Origin: Chryseosolibacter sp964551035
GTDB taxonomy: Bacteria; Bacteroidota; Bacteroidia; Cytophagales; Cyclobacteriaceae
DNA: 64,000 bases
Direction: 5' to 3'
Assembly (NCBI GenBank): GCA_964551035.1
Contig: CAZKBK010000005.1
Location: 62,001-126,000 of the forward strand
The notes beneath the pieces were generated by a model. That model was given only the letters and a program-made list of their open reading frames with translations, made no database searches and was not told where the DNA came from. The position numbers and the translations under genes are program-made. Shown here one piece after another: positions 7,333-15,819 of the stretch (its first letter is position 1; every line of letters begins with the position of its first letter).

Positions 7333-7889
7333 GGGGTCAGGATTAGCGGAAGTACAAAGTGACTGACCAGGATCCCGCCGATAAAAAACCCGGCAGTCGC
7401 GATGAGCGACGGCCACTGCAGGGCCGACAAACCGAAAATTCCATGGCCCGACGTACAGCCGCGCGCATACCGTGTCCCGAACCCGACGAGGAACCCACCG
7501 AAGACCATCATCACGAGGCCCTGCCAGGTGCCGAGCGCATTAAGATTGAAAATGCTTTCCGGCATAAGACCCTCCGTGCTGTTGATTCCCCACGATTGAA
7601 ACAGCCCCCGCGTTTCCATGCTCACCTGAACAGGGTTGGGGTTGGCCAATACATAGCCGCCAAGAAACCCACCGATCAAAATGCCTCCGGCGAAAAAAAG
7701 ATTCCAGCTATCCTTCTTCCAGTCGTAGTTGAAGAACGGAATCTTTCCCGCATAGCATGCGGCGCATACCTGGCGCAACGTCGATGAGATACCCAGCCGT
7801 TTGTTGCCTAACAACAGTAAGGCAGGCACGGTAAGGCCAATGATGATCCCGGACACATACCAGGGCCACGGTTTATAAAGGACTTCCAT
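7329..7889 (-). CDS. YeeE/YedE-type transporter, N-terminal half
   Basis: A 186-residue membrane protein with about five helices, forming the first half of a split YeeE/YedE sulfur permease. The hallmark RYARGCTSGHGIFGLSAL contains the conserved Cys and the GHG turn. ATG 7889 (MEVLYKPWPWYVSG) was chosen because the in-frame extension upstream has no membrane character and runs into proC on the other strand. No rhodanese or metallo-beta-lactamase partner, often found beside this pair, is present in the neighbouring genes. Confidence 0.87.
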   Translation of the reverse strand: MEVLYKPWPWYVSGIIIGLTVPALLLLGNKRLGISSTLRQVCAACYAGKIPFFNYDWKKDSWNLFFAGGILIGGFLGGYVLANPNPVQVSMETRGLFQSWGINSTEGLMPESIFNLNALGTWQGLVMMVFGGFLVGFGTRYARGCTSGHGIFGLSALQWPSLIATAGFFIGGILVSHFVLPLILTP

Positions 7890-7962
7890 CGTTTTCAGAA
7901 GTTTAATTGTCGTGAGAAAGAGAAGTACGTGAAAGTTATCATAATTTTCATGTTCACCTGAT

Positions 7963-8766
7963 ATGAAAATGAAAAATCCCGGAATCGCCATAATTGGAGG
8001 CGGCAACCTCGGAGCGGCCATTGCCGAAGGGCTTATCAAAAGCGGCTTTGCAGAACCAAAGAAAATTACTGTCACGCGCAGGAACACGGAAGCGATCCAA
8101 CACCTTCGCGCGCTCGGCGCCGGGGTAACGAGCGACAATGCCGCTGCCATCGAAAACAACGACGTGATTATCGTGGCGTTGAAGCCCTACAACGTACGGG
8201 AAGTGCTCGAGAGCCTGAAGGAAAGATTCGACCCGGCGCGTCACGTGGTGATCAGCGTGGTTACCGGTCTGTATCTTAAAGACCTCGCATCGATCATCGA
8301 CCACGGCGTTCCGCTTTTTCGGGCGATGCCGAACACCGCTATCGCCATCAGCGAATCGGTAACCTGCCTCTGCCACCACGGGGCGACAGACACGCAGGTG
8401 GCCTACGTGTCGCGGTTGTTCGACCAGCTTGGCATTGCCATACACATCGACGAAAAGTTGATGGATGCGGCAACCGTTCTCGGCGCATGTGGTGTGGCCT
8501 ATGCATTGCGTTTTATTCGCGCCGCAACCCAAGGCGGCATCGAGATTGGGTTCGACGCCAAAACGGCCAGCCTCATCGCCGCGCAAACGGTCAAGGGTTC
8601 GGCGGAGTTGCTGTTACAACTCAACCGGCACCCCGAGGAAGAGATCGACAAGGTGACCACGCCGAAAGGATGCACGATCGTCGGCCTGAACGAAATGGAA
8701 CACCAGGGGTTCAGCTCCTCCCTGATCAAAGGTATTTGTGCGTCGTTCGAGCGGATTGTCAGTTGA
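7963..8766 (+). CDS. proC: pyrroline-5-carboxylate reductase
   Basis: A 267-residue cytoplasmic enzyme for the last step of proline synthesis, reducing 1-pyrroline-5-carboxylate with NAD(P)H. The Rossmann motif IAIIGGGNLGAAIAEGL (7-23) opens the protein. The family signature is seen around FRAMPNTAIAISESVTC and in the C-terminal dimer domain (CGVAYALRFIRAATQGG, with KVTTPKGCTIVGLNEME). Length and order match ProC. The start ATG is the second of two close candidates in a 73-base region shared with the divergent YeeE pair. Confidence 0.95.
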   Translation: MKMKNPGIAIIGGGNLGAAIAEGLIKSGFAEPKKITVTRRNTEAIQHLRALGAGVTSDNAAAIENNDVIIVALKPYNVREVLESLKERFDPARHVVISVVTGLYLKDLASIIDHGVPLFRAMPNTAIAISESVTCLCHHGATDTQVAYVSRLFDQLGIAIHIDEKLMDAATVLGACGVAYALRFIRAATQGGIEIGFDAKTASLIAAQTVKGSAELLLQLNRHPEEEIDKVTTPKGCTIVGLNEMEHQGFSSSLIKGICASFERIVS

Positions 8767-8883
8767 GGAGCGGGCAAAGGAGCGCAAAGAAGATATTTGA
8801 AAAATGGCATTGCGAAACCTCCACGTCCATTGTGTCACTGCGGTAAAACGCTGCGCCCTTCGCTCCCTGGGCTTTCACCGACA

Positions 8884-11718
8884 CTATAGCTTCGTCCGGA
8901 GAAACGCTGCCGTATGACCCTTGCCCTTTTTGACCATATCCTCCGGCGTACCCGCGAAAAGTAACTGTCCCCCCTTCTTTTCACCGCCCTCAGGGCCGAG
9001 GTCGATGATCCAGTCTGCGCACTTGATGACTTCAAGGTTGTGCTCGATCACGACTACGGTGTGCCCCTGGTCCACCAGCGCATTGATCGCTCTCAACAGT
9101 TTTGAGATGTCGTGAAAATGAAGGCCGGTGGTGGGCTCGTCGAAAATGAACATGATTTGCCCGTCGGTGTGGTTCTTGCCCAGGAACGAAGCCAGCTTCA
9201 CGCGCTGCGCCTCGCCCCCACTCAGGGAGTTCGATGATTGTCCCAGCTTCACATAGCCGAGCCCCACGTCATAGAGCGGAGCGATCTTGTCATATACCGG
9301 TTTCCTGTCTACGAAAAATTCGAGCGCATCGGCGACGGTCAGGTCGAGCACGTCGGCAATGCTTTTGCCTTTGTATTCAATATCGAGCACCTCCTGCTTG
9401 AAACGTTTACCATGACAGCTTTCACATTTGAGAAAAATGTCCGCCATGAATTGCATTTCCACCTTGATCTCGCCTTCACCCTGGCAGGTGTCACAGCGTC
9501 CCCCCTCCACATTGAACGAAAAATGCGAAGGTTTGTACCCGCGTTGTTTTGCCAGCGGCTGGTCCGCGAAAAGCTGGCGAATGACATCGTAGGCTTTTAC
9601 GTAGCTGATGGGGTTCGACCGCGACGATTTGCCGATGGGGTTCTGGTCGACAAACTCGACCTGGGTGATACGGCCGACATCGCCGTCAAGCTTGTCATAC
9701 CGTCCGGGTGCTTCCGCCACCGTTCCGTTCATCCTCCCGACCGCCGGATAGAGTATCTTCTTGATTAATGTCGATTTGCCCGAACCACTGACGCCGGTCA
9801 CCACGGTTAGCACGCCAAGCGGAAACTTTACGGTCAGGTTCTTCAGGTTGTTTTCGCGTGCACCCACCACCGTGATTGCGTCTCTCCACTTTCTGCGCTT
9901 CGCTGGAACGGCAATCTTTTCAATGCCTTTGAGGTAGGCGGTAGTATGCGATCGGATGTTTCCGTTCACCTCCGATACCGACCCCTGGAAGACGAGTTCG
10001 CCTCCGTGGCTTCCAGCGTCAGGACCGATGTCGATGATCTGGTCGGCCGCGCGCATAATCTCTTCCTCGTGTTCAACGACAATTACGGTGTTGCCCATAT
10101 CCCGAAGCGCCTTCAATACCTCCACCATACGCGCTGTGTCGCGGGGATGCAGGCCAATGCTGGGTTCATCGAGGACGTACATCGAGCCGACCAGCGCGCT
10201 GCCCAGCGAGGTTGCCAGCTTGATACGCTGGTACTCCCCACCGGAAAGCGTCGCCGTAATTCTGTTGAGTGTAAGATACCCAAGCCCTACCTTCACCAGG
10301 TAACTGAGGCGGGTCGTGATTTCGGTGAGTATGCGTTCGGAAATTTTCCGCTCATGGGCCGGAAGGCGGAGCTTTTGAAAGAAGGCCAGCATATCCTCAA
10401 CGGGCATCAGTACGAGATCGGTAATGGAGGTGTCGGCGATCTTCACGTATTGGGCATCCTTTCGCAAGCGGGTCCCCTTGCAATCCGGGCAGTTTGTTCT
10501 GCCACGGTATCGCGACAGCATTACGCGGTACTGGATCTTATAGCTCTTCGACTCCAGGTGTTTAAAGAAATCGTTGATGCCATCGAAAAACTCGTTGCCC
10601 TCCCAAAGAAGGTCGCGTTCTTTTGGAGAAAGGTCGCTGTACGCCCGGTGGATCGGAAAATCGAACTTGATCGCAGTCTTCACCAGCGGTTTCAACCATT
10701 GACTCATCGACTCCGTGCGCCATGGTGCTACAGCACCCTCGTACACCGAAAGGGTCTTATCAGGAATGACGAGGTCTTCATCAATACCCAGCACCTTGCC
10801 AAAACCTTCACACGTGCGGCAGGCGCCATAAGGATTATTGAAGCTGAAGAAGTTCACCGACGGTTCGGTGAAAGTGATGCCGTCGAGTTCGAACCGATCC
10901 GAGAAAAGCATCTTGTCCCGGCCCTCGGCATAGACGATGCAGTCACCTTCGCCTTCGAAGAATGCCGTCTGGACGGAATCCGATAGCCGGAAAACGGTGT
11001 CTTCATCATCGGGTGCAACCGCAGCGCGGTCAATAAGGATTTCTATTTCGCCTTCAATTTTCAGGGCCTTCTTCCTTTTCCCGTTTCCGGGGGGCGCCAG
11101 GAGTTCTTCGATAAACCTGGTTTCGCCATTGACGAGTACCCGGGCGAAACCCTTACTGAGGAGGAGGGTCAATTCATCCGCCATCTTGCGTCCTTTCCGG
11201 ACATGAAGCGGACAGGCAACCATGACGCGGGTTCCCGCCTGAAGTTCGTTTATCCGGTTGACGACGTCGGTGACCGAGTCACGGCGGACTTCTTTTCCAC
11301 TTACCGGAGAAATCGTTTTTCCTATGCGGGCAAACAGCAGCTTGAGGTAATCATAGATTTCCGTGGTCGTGCCGACGGTAGACCGCGGGTTTCGCGTGTT
11401 AACCTTTTGTTCAATGGCGATGGCCGGCGATACGCCCCGGATGTAATCGACGTCAGGCTTTTCCATGCGGCCGAGGAACTGTCGGGCGTAAGCGCTCAGG
11501 CTTTCCACATACATACGCTGGCCTTCGGCGAAAAGCGTGTCGAATGCCAGCGACGACTTGCCGGAACCGGAAAGGCCTGTAACGACCACCAATTTGTTAC
11601 GCGGGATAGCGACACTAAGGTTCTTCAGGTTATTGACCCGCGCCCGTTTTATGATGATAAAATTCCTCGGATCGAGGTCGTCTAACCGGACATCGCTCGC
11701 CGTTTGAGATGCGCTCAT
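8884..11718 (-). CDS. uvrA: UvrA, excinuclease ABC subunit A
   Basis: A 944-residue DNA damage-recognition ATPase of nucleotide excision repair that loads UvrB. The first Walker A is GLSGSGKSS (48-56), and the second is GVSGSGKST in the C-terminal half. The ABC signatures (LSGGEYQRIKLA and LSGGEAQRVKLA) and Walker B regions (DEPSIGLHPRD, DEPTTGLHFHD) are intact. Zinc-binding Cys pairs occur at CRTC, CPDC and C-DTC-QGEGE. The start is ATG 11718 (MSASQTASD); a longer frame upstream is less likely. uvrB and uvrC are not in the window. Confidence 0.97.
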   Translation of the reverse strand: MSASQTASDVRLDDLDPRNFIIIKRARVNNLKNLSVAIPRNKLVVVTGLSGSGKSSLAFDTLFAEGQRMYVESLSAYARQFLGRMEKPDVDYIRGVSPAIAIEQKVNTRNPRSTVGTTTEIYDYLKLLFARIGKTISPVSGKEVRRDSVTDVVNRINELQAGTRVMVACPLHVRKGRKMADELTLLLSKGFARVLVNGETRFIEELLAPPGNGKRKKALKIEGEIEILIDRAAVAPDDEDTVFRLSDSVQTAFFEGEGDCIVYAEGRDKMLFSDRFELDGITFTEPSVNFFSFNNPYGACRTCEGFGKVLGIDEDLVIPDKTLSVYEGAVAPWRTESMSQWLKPLVKTAIKFDFPIHRAYSDLSPKERDLLWEGNEFFDGINDFFKHLESKSYKIQYRVMLSRYRGRTNCPDCKGTRLRKDAQYVKIADTSITDLVLMPVEDMLAFFQKLRLPAHERKISERILTEITTRLSYLVKVGLGYLTLNRITATLSGGEYQRIKLATSLGSALVGSMYVLDEPSIGLHPRDTARMVEVLKALRDMGNTVIVVEHEEEIMRAADQIIDIGPDAGSHGGELVFQGSVSEVNGNIRSHTTAYLKGIEKIAVPAKRRKWRDAITVVGARENNLKNLTVKFPLGVLTVVTGVSGSGKSTLIKKILYPAVGRMNGTVAEAPGRYDKLDGDVGRITQVEFVDQNPIGKSSRSNPISYVKAYDVIRQLFADQPLAKQRGYKPSHFSFNVEGGRCDTCQGEGEIKVEMQFMADIFLKCESCHGKRFKQEVLDIEYKGKSIADVLDLTVADALEFFVDRKPVYDKIAPLYDVGLGYVKLGQSSNSLSGGEAQRVKLASFLGKNHTDGQIMFIFDEPTTGLHFHDISKLLRAINALVDQGHTVVVIEHNLEVIKCADWIIDLGPEGGEKKGGQLLFAGTPEDMVKKGKGHTAAFLRTKL

Positions 11719-11761
11719 TAAGTTGAAATAAAATTCCCGGAAAAAGGGTTCATTATCAGCA

Positions 11762-11790
11762 AACAAAAACACCACCCTCCCGGATGGTGT
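11762..11790 (-). terminator. rho-independent terminator of the acidic-tail gene
   Basis: On the minus strand ACACCATCC-GGGA-GGGTGGTGT forms a 9-base stem with one G-U pair, followed by TTTTTGTTTG. It lies 25 bases after the stop of the 11815-12204 gene and before uvrA. Confidence 0.75.
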
Positions 11791-11814
11791 TCATTGAATG
11801 TGTTTCAGTCTGAT

Positions 11815-12204
11815 TCAATTGTCAAAGTCTGGGTCATAACTCGCCTCCCGCCTTTTCTGTCCGCCCCCGTCCTCTTCATAATCATCCCGCTCTTCTCCGG
11901 AGGCGTATTCGTCATCCGTTCCATAGGTGTCGTCATCATCGCCCACGGCGTCCTTTTCAAATTCCGCCACAGGGTTTGCCTCCACATCATACTCCCCATC
12001 GCTATTCTTGGTGGCAGGTACTTTAATGAGATAGGTGGCGTCTTCGGTTTCCAGGGGAAAGACAAAGATCGGTTCCTTCTTGGCGTTGGTGATGCGGGTA
12101 ATGCTGCTTTCGTATCCGTTGGGATACTGCTCTCTCATGAGGTCCCGGAGGTCGTCAGAAAGGTTCTCCAAACTCTTTATAACGCGCTTTTTGCTGATCG
12201 GCAT
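11815..12204 (-). CDS. conserved-looking protein with acidic C-terminal tail
   Basis: A 129-residue cytoplasmic protein. The N-terminal 75 residues look folded (MPISKKRVIKSLENLSDDL..., then FVFPLETEDATYLIKVP). The C-terminal 50 are strongly acidic and probably disordered (EKDAVGDDDDTYGTDDEYASGEERDDYEEDGG). Such tails bind basic partners such as ribosomal or nucleic-acid-binding proteins, but nothing here identifies one. ATG 12204 is preferred to a longer frame from 12345 that runs into the promoter region of the divergent sigma gene. Function unknown. Confidence 0.7.
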   Translation of the reverse strand: MPISKKRVIKSLENLSDDLRDLMREQYPNGYESSITRITNAKKEPIFVFPLETEDATYLIKVPATKNSDGEYDVEANPVAEFEKDAVGDDDDTYGTDDEYASGEERDDYEEDGGGQKRREASYDPDFDN

Positions 12205-12282
12205 ATATACCCCGTCGAAAAAATTTTTATGCGACAAATACCCAAAGAAATTATCTAGAAGGCAAGATTTTTTAGGAAAAAG

Positions 12283-12317
12283 TTTTGAGGGAATTGGCGA
12301 AAGTTTCATACCTTTTG
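12283..12317 (+). promoter_or_regulatory. probable promoter of the ECF sigma operon
   Basis: TTTTG at 12283-12287 is followed after 21 bases by TACCTTTTG (12309-12317), close to the Bacteroidota consensus TTTG-N19-TAnnTTTG. The sigma gene starts 71 bases further on. Confidence 0.45.
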
Positions 12318-12388
12318 GATTCAATCGTTGAACCAAAACCCGCACAATATCGAGAGAGACCTCTACGTTACCTTAAATGTGAAGCAGA

Positions 12389-13039
12389 ATGATAGACAAG
12401 GGATTCAGCGACAGCCATTTAGTGTCGCTCTATCAAAACGGTAACGAAGAAGCTTTCGAAGTGCTCCTCCACCGACACAAATCCAGAGTTTATACAGCAA
12501 TATACCTGATCGTAAAGGACCGGTATACGGCTGAGGACTTACTGCAGGAAACGTTCGTCAAGGCGATCAACACCATCCGCAATGGAAGGTACAATGAAGA
12601 AGGTAAGTTCCTGCCCTGGATCAGCAGAATCGCCCACAACCTGGCGATCGATCACTTTCGAAAAGACAAACGTTACCCCGAGATAATACTGGAAGACGGA
12701 AGCCGCCTGTTCAATTCCATCGAGTTTGCAGACGACTCCGCCGAAGAAAAACAGATGCTGCGTGAGACGCGGTCGCGCCTGAGGGATTGTATCAAGGAGC
12801 TGCCCGTCGAACAAAAACAGGTCCTTATTATGAGGCACTACCTCAACATGAGTTTCCAGGAAATCGCCGACCGCACTGGCGTCAGCATCAACACGGCGCT
12901 CGGAAGGATGCGCTATGCGCTGATCAACCTGCGCAAGAAGATGACGAAATACAGAGCCTATGATAAAAACTTTTACCCAAACGGATCTAATCAGGTATCT
13001 ATACCGAGAGACTACGGAGGAGGAGGAGAGGGAGATTAA
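12389..13039 (+). CDS. ECF-type RNA polymerase sigma factor
   Basis: A 216-residue sigma-70 family factor. Region 2 (about residues 12-85) includes DRYTAEDLLQETFVKAI and the -10-recognition stretch FLPWISRIAHNLAIDHFRKDKR. Region 4 (about 125-180) has the helix-turn-helix LPVEQKQVLIMRHYLNMSFQEIADRTGVSINTALGRM (split here as one continuous domain of about 37 residues). After region 4 the tail becomes Gly-rich (GGGGEGD), because the last 80 bases also encode the start of the next gene in another frame. Target promoters are unknown; the downstream small protein is the likely regulator. Confidence 0.92.
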   Translation: MIDKGFSDSHLVSLYQNGNEEAFEVLLHRHKSRVYTAIYLIVKDRYTAEDLLQETFVKAINTIRNGRYNEEGKFLPWISRIAHNLAIDHFRKDKRYPEIILEDGSRLFNSIEFADDSAEEKQMLRETRSRLRDCIKELPVEQKQVLIMRHYLNMSFQEIADRTGVSINTALGRMRYALINLRKKMTKYRAYDKNFYPNGSNQVSIPRDYGGGGEGD

Positions 13040-13193
13040 CAAGGCCCTCCTCTGTGACAGCGAGCTAATGGCATTGTGCGATGAGCTTCGCGCGACCCTC
13101 CGGGAAATGAATGACGTAAAACTCGAACCGTCGGCTACCACGGTGCTCAGTATCCTCACGCATTCGAGGAATACCCAGCCAAAAGAGGCGTAG
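12960..13193 (+). CDS. small partner of the ECF sigma factor (putative anti-sigma)
   Basis: A 77-residue acidic helical protein (TTEEEEREINKALLCDSELMALCDEL) without membrane helix. It starts 80 bases inside the sigma gene in a different frame. Short acidic proteins placed like this after ECF sigma genes are common in Cytophagales and are presumed to bind the sigma factor. I have no direct evidence of that here. It has two Cys residues but no complete zinc motif of the ZAS type (HxxxCxxC). Confidence 0.7.
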   Translation: MIKTFTQTDLIRYLYRETTEEEEREINKALLCDSELMALCDELRATLREMNDVKLEPSATTVLSILTHSRNTQPKEA

Positions 13194-13204
13194 CGGGTTA
13201 GGCG

Positions 13205-13795
13205 TTACAAGCGTTTTATCCTGATGTTGCGCCAGCGCACCTTCACGCCGCCGCCGTCGTGAATCTGAAGGGCTATGCGCCCTTCGGTGTCGCCGATTTT
13301 CTGGTCGTCAAGAGTAACCATCTGTACATCGTTCAGCCAGGTGGCTACATTGTCGCCGCTTACACGGACCACCATCTTGTTCCACTCACCTTCCTTCAAG
13401 ACGTCTTCGTTCTCAGGCGCCGGCTTGATCAGCCATCCCCGCCCGTAGGATTCATAAATGCCCCCCGTGTTGCGGTTCATCGGCGCAACCTCGGCCTGCC
13501 AACCGCTGACCTTGGTTCCTTCTATTTCGCTATGGAAAAACACGCCGCTGTTCCCATTTGACTCCTGCTTGAACTCCAACTCGAGTTCAAAATCCTTAAA
13601 CCTTTCATCGGTGGCCAGATAGCCGTACGCCCGGTCGGGGCCGCTCTCACAAATGAGTTCGCCATTTTCGACATACCATTTTTCCGTCCCGAAAATTTCC
13701 CAGCCGGTCAGGTCTTTACCGTTGAACAAGTCTGCCTGTCCATATGCCGTCAGGCTGGCACCGATTATCAACACGAGAAGCGGGATGTGTTTCAT
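13205..13795 (-). CDS. exported DUF1080 protein (3-keto-disaccharide hydrolase-like)
   Basis: A 196-residue protein with a signal peptide (MKHIPLLVLIIGASLTAYGQ) and a single LamG/concanavalin-like beta-sandwich of the DUF1080 family. Typical features are LFNGKDLTGWEIFG at the start, GYLATDERFKDFELELEFK, NSGVFFHS, and the ending GRIALQIHDGG-x3-RWRNIRIKRL. Members act on 3-keto-glycosides or bind carbohydrate outside the cytoplasm. It is convergent with the sigma partner gene (12 bases between stops) and divergent from the glycosyltransferase. The Gfo/Idh oxidoreductase at 15.8 kb could belong to the same sugar pathway. Confidence 0.85.
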   Translation of the reverse strand: MKHIPLLVLIIGASLTAYGQADLFNGKDLTGWEIFGTEKWYVENGELICESGPDRAYGYLATDERFKDFELELEFKQESNGNSGVFFHSEIEGTKVSGWQAEVAPMNRNTGGIYESYGRGWLIKPAPENEDVLKEGEWNKMVVRVSGDNVATWLNDVQMVTLDDQKIGDTEGRIALQIHDGGGVKVRWRNIRIKRL

Positions 13796-13921
13796 ATAGC
13801 TGTATTCAGTTCACCCCAAGATAGCGAAAGGTGCCATTTCAACGAGGGTCGCGCGGATCTTTTCGCAGGATTTCATTCAACACCGCCTGCGAATCCACAG
13901 ATTCCTCCATTTATTTGCAGC

Positions 13922-15106
13922 GTGAAAGTGCTGATCGTCCATCAACATTTCAAGTCTCCCTCCACCGGGGGAGCGATCCGCTCATGGTATCTCGGCCAGG
14001 CCCTCGTGGAAAGGAATCATCGGGTTGTCGTTATTACCGCGCATTCCGCGAAACGCTACCAGGTGGATACCGTGGACGGAATGGAAGTGCACTTTCTCCC
14101 CATCCCCTATGACAACCGGTTTGGGTTCGTTAAAAGGATTGTCGCGTTTCTCCGTTTCACCAGGGCAAGTGTCCGACTGGCGCAGCAATTCGCAGACTTC
14201 GACCTTTGCTACGCCATGTCGGTGCCCCTTACCGTTGGCATCGCCGCCCGAAAAATCCAACGCCGGCATGGCATCCCCTTCATCTTTGAAGTCGGGGATC
14301 TCTGGCCCGACGCACCCCTTCAAATGGGCGTGTTCAAAGGCATACCCATCAGTCGCTGGTTGTATGCACTTGAGCGCAGGATCTACCATTCGGCACACCG
14401 GATCGTGGCCCTTTCACCCGCGATCCAAGAGGCGATTGGCCAGAAGAGTGGAAGGCGCGACGTCGACCTCATTTCCAACATGGCCGACACCGATTTTTAT
14501 CAGCCTTCTTCAAAGAACAACACCCTTGAAAAGAAATTCGGCGTGGAAAACAGCTTCGTGGTCGCTTATATTGGCGCCGTCGGCGAGGCTAACGGCCTGG
14601 AACATTTTATTGCCTGCGCGCGATCCGCGTTCGACGCCGCGCTGCCAATACGCTTCATCCTCTGCGGCGACGGCGCCAGACTTCCCCATATTCGATCAAT
14701 GGCGGATCGTCAGTCTTTGCCGAACTTTTCCATTGTCCCGTTCCAGACGCGCGGCGGTGTAAGGGATTTACTCAACGTTACAGACGCCGTATTCATCAGT
14801 TACAAGCCGGTGCCGATCCTCGAGACGGGTTCGCCCAACAAGTATTTTGACGGACTGGCGGCGGGCAAGCTTGTCATCACGAACTTTGGCGGCTGGATCG
14901 CCCACGAAATTGAGACATGCCGTTGTGGCGTCCGGCTCAATGTTGACGACCCCGCTGACTTTGTGACGGCGATCAGCCCATTCCTTCATAGCCCGGCCCT
15001 GCTGAAGGAATTTCAATTGAATGCCCGGGCGCTGGCCGAGCGAAAGTACGCGCGACGGATTTTGAGCGAACGGTTTGTCGGCATTCTCAGTGAGGTCAGT
15101 TCCTGA
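13922..15106 (+). CDS. family 4 glycosyltransferase (WbuB-like)
   Basis: A 394-residue GT-B fold glycosyltransferase that probably adds a sugar to a surface polysaccharide or lipid carrier in the cytoplasm. The N-terminal Rossmann domain starts VLIVHQHFKSPSTGGAIRSW. The C-terminal nucleotide-binding domain includes FVVAYIGAVGEANGLEHFI and ETGSPNKYFDGLAAGKLVI, with the conserved Glu and Lys of the donor site. I place the start at GTG 13922, since the frame upstream back to 13787 does not resemble the family and overlaps the divergent gene's leader. It is isolated from the nucleotide-sugar operon at 46.6-50.9 kb. Confidence 0.85.
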   Translation: MKVLIVHQHFKSPSTGGAIRSWYLGQALVERNHRVVVITAHSAKRYQVDTVDGMEVHFLPIPYDNRFGFVKRIVAFLRFTRASVRLAQQFADFDLCYAMSVPLTVGIAARKIQRRHGIPFIFEVGDLWPDAPLQMGVFKGIPISRWLYALERRIYHSAHRIVALSPAIQEAIGQKSGRRDVDLISNMADTDFYQPSSKNNTLEKKFGVENSFVVAYIGAVGEANGLEHFIACARSAFDAALPIRFILCGDGARLPHIRSMADRQSLPNFSIVPFQTRGGVRDLLNVTDAVFISYKPVPILETGSPNKYFDGLAAGKLVITNFGGWIAHEIETCRCGVRLNVDDPADFVTAISPFLHSPALLKEFQLNARALAERKYARRILSERFVGILSEVSS

Positions 15107-15689
15107 TTTTTATCCCTTCATAGATTTCACCTAGGGGAATCCGGACCTGGACGGTCGCGATAAGAAGGGTTTCATCGAGTCGTTTATATTCGTAAAGCTC
15201 CCAGTGAAGGCGTTCATTGAGTTTGAAAACCTCCACGTTGACGGCCTCGGAATCAACAAGAATGTACTCCTTCAGTGCGGGAATGTCGCGGTACAGTTTG
15301 AATTTTTGGCTGCGGTCGTAATCGCGGGTTGCCGGCGAAAGAATTTCAATTAATACAGTTGGTTCGATGGCCGTGTCCCCGTCTGCATTGGAGGGAATGA
15401 TATCTCCACAAATAATGGAGATATCCGGATAGGTAAAAAGTGTATTCTCCGGAATATGGATGCGAAGGTCGCTCCCATACGGTCTGCATGATTGCCCTTT
15501 CAGTCGGTTGCCGATTTCCCGAAAAAGATTTGAGAAGATGACATTATGCCGCGGGCTGGCACCAGCCATTGCATAAACCCTGCCCTGGAAGAATTCGTGT
15601 TTTTCCCCTGCGGCCTTTTCAAATTCAAGATACTCAGTCTGTGAAAGTTCTTGTTTGTTGTACACCAAAAGTGGATCGCGAATCTCCAT
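15096..15689 (-). CDS. Uma2 family (DUF820) putative endonuclease
   Basis: A 197-residue protein of the Uma2/DUF820 family, which has a PD-(D/E)XK nuclease-like fold. Signatures seen are LEFEKAAGEKHEFFQGRVYAMAGAS, HNVIFSNLFREIGNRL, the metal-site region FTYPDISIICGD, and PTVLIEILSPATRDYDRSQKFKLY, followed by KEYILVDSE. The family is abundant in cyanobacteria and Bacteroidota and its biological role is unsettled. The 3' end overlaps the convergent glycosyltransferase by 11 bases. Confidence 0.88.
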   Translation of the reverse strand: MEIRDPLLVYNKQELSQTEYLEFEKAAGEKHEFFQGRVYAMAGASPRHNVIFSNLFREIGNRLKGQSCRPYGSDLRIHIPENTLFTYPDISIICGDIIPSNADGDTAIEPTVLIEILSPATRDYDRSQKFKLYRDIPALKEYILVDSEAVNVEVFKLNERLHWELYEYKRLDETLLIATVQVRIPLGEIYEGIKIRN

Positions 15690-15819
15690 AGAAGATAGGG
15701 CAGCTAATCTTACGCCTGCCTTTCGAATGTCATGACAACAAAAATAATGAATCCACGGGGGGAATCAGCATTGGCGCAACTCCATCAGGTTTTCATTTCT
15801 CAAATACCGGATGGCTTCA

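Noticed and set aside
9946..10986. 346-residue open frame antisense to uvrA
   Set aside because: The opposite strand encodes a fully motif-complete UvrA. The antisense frame has no signal, motif or low-complexity coding pattern and is typical of a shadow of a GC-rich gene.
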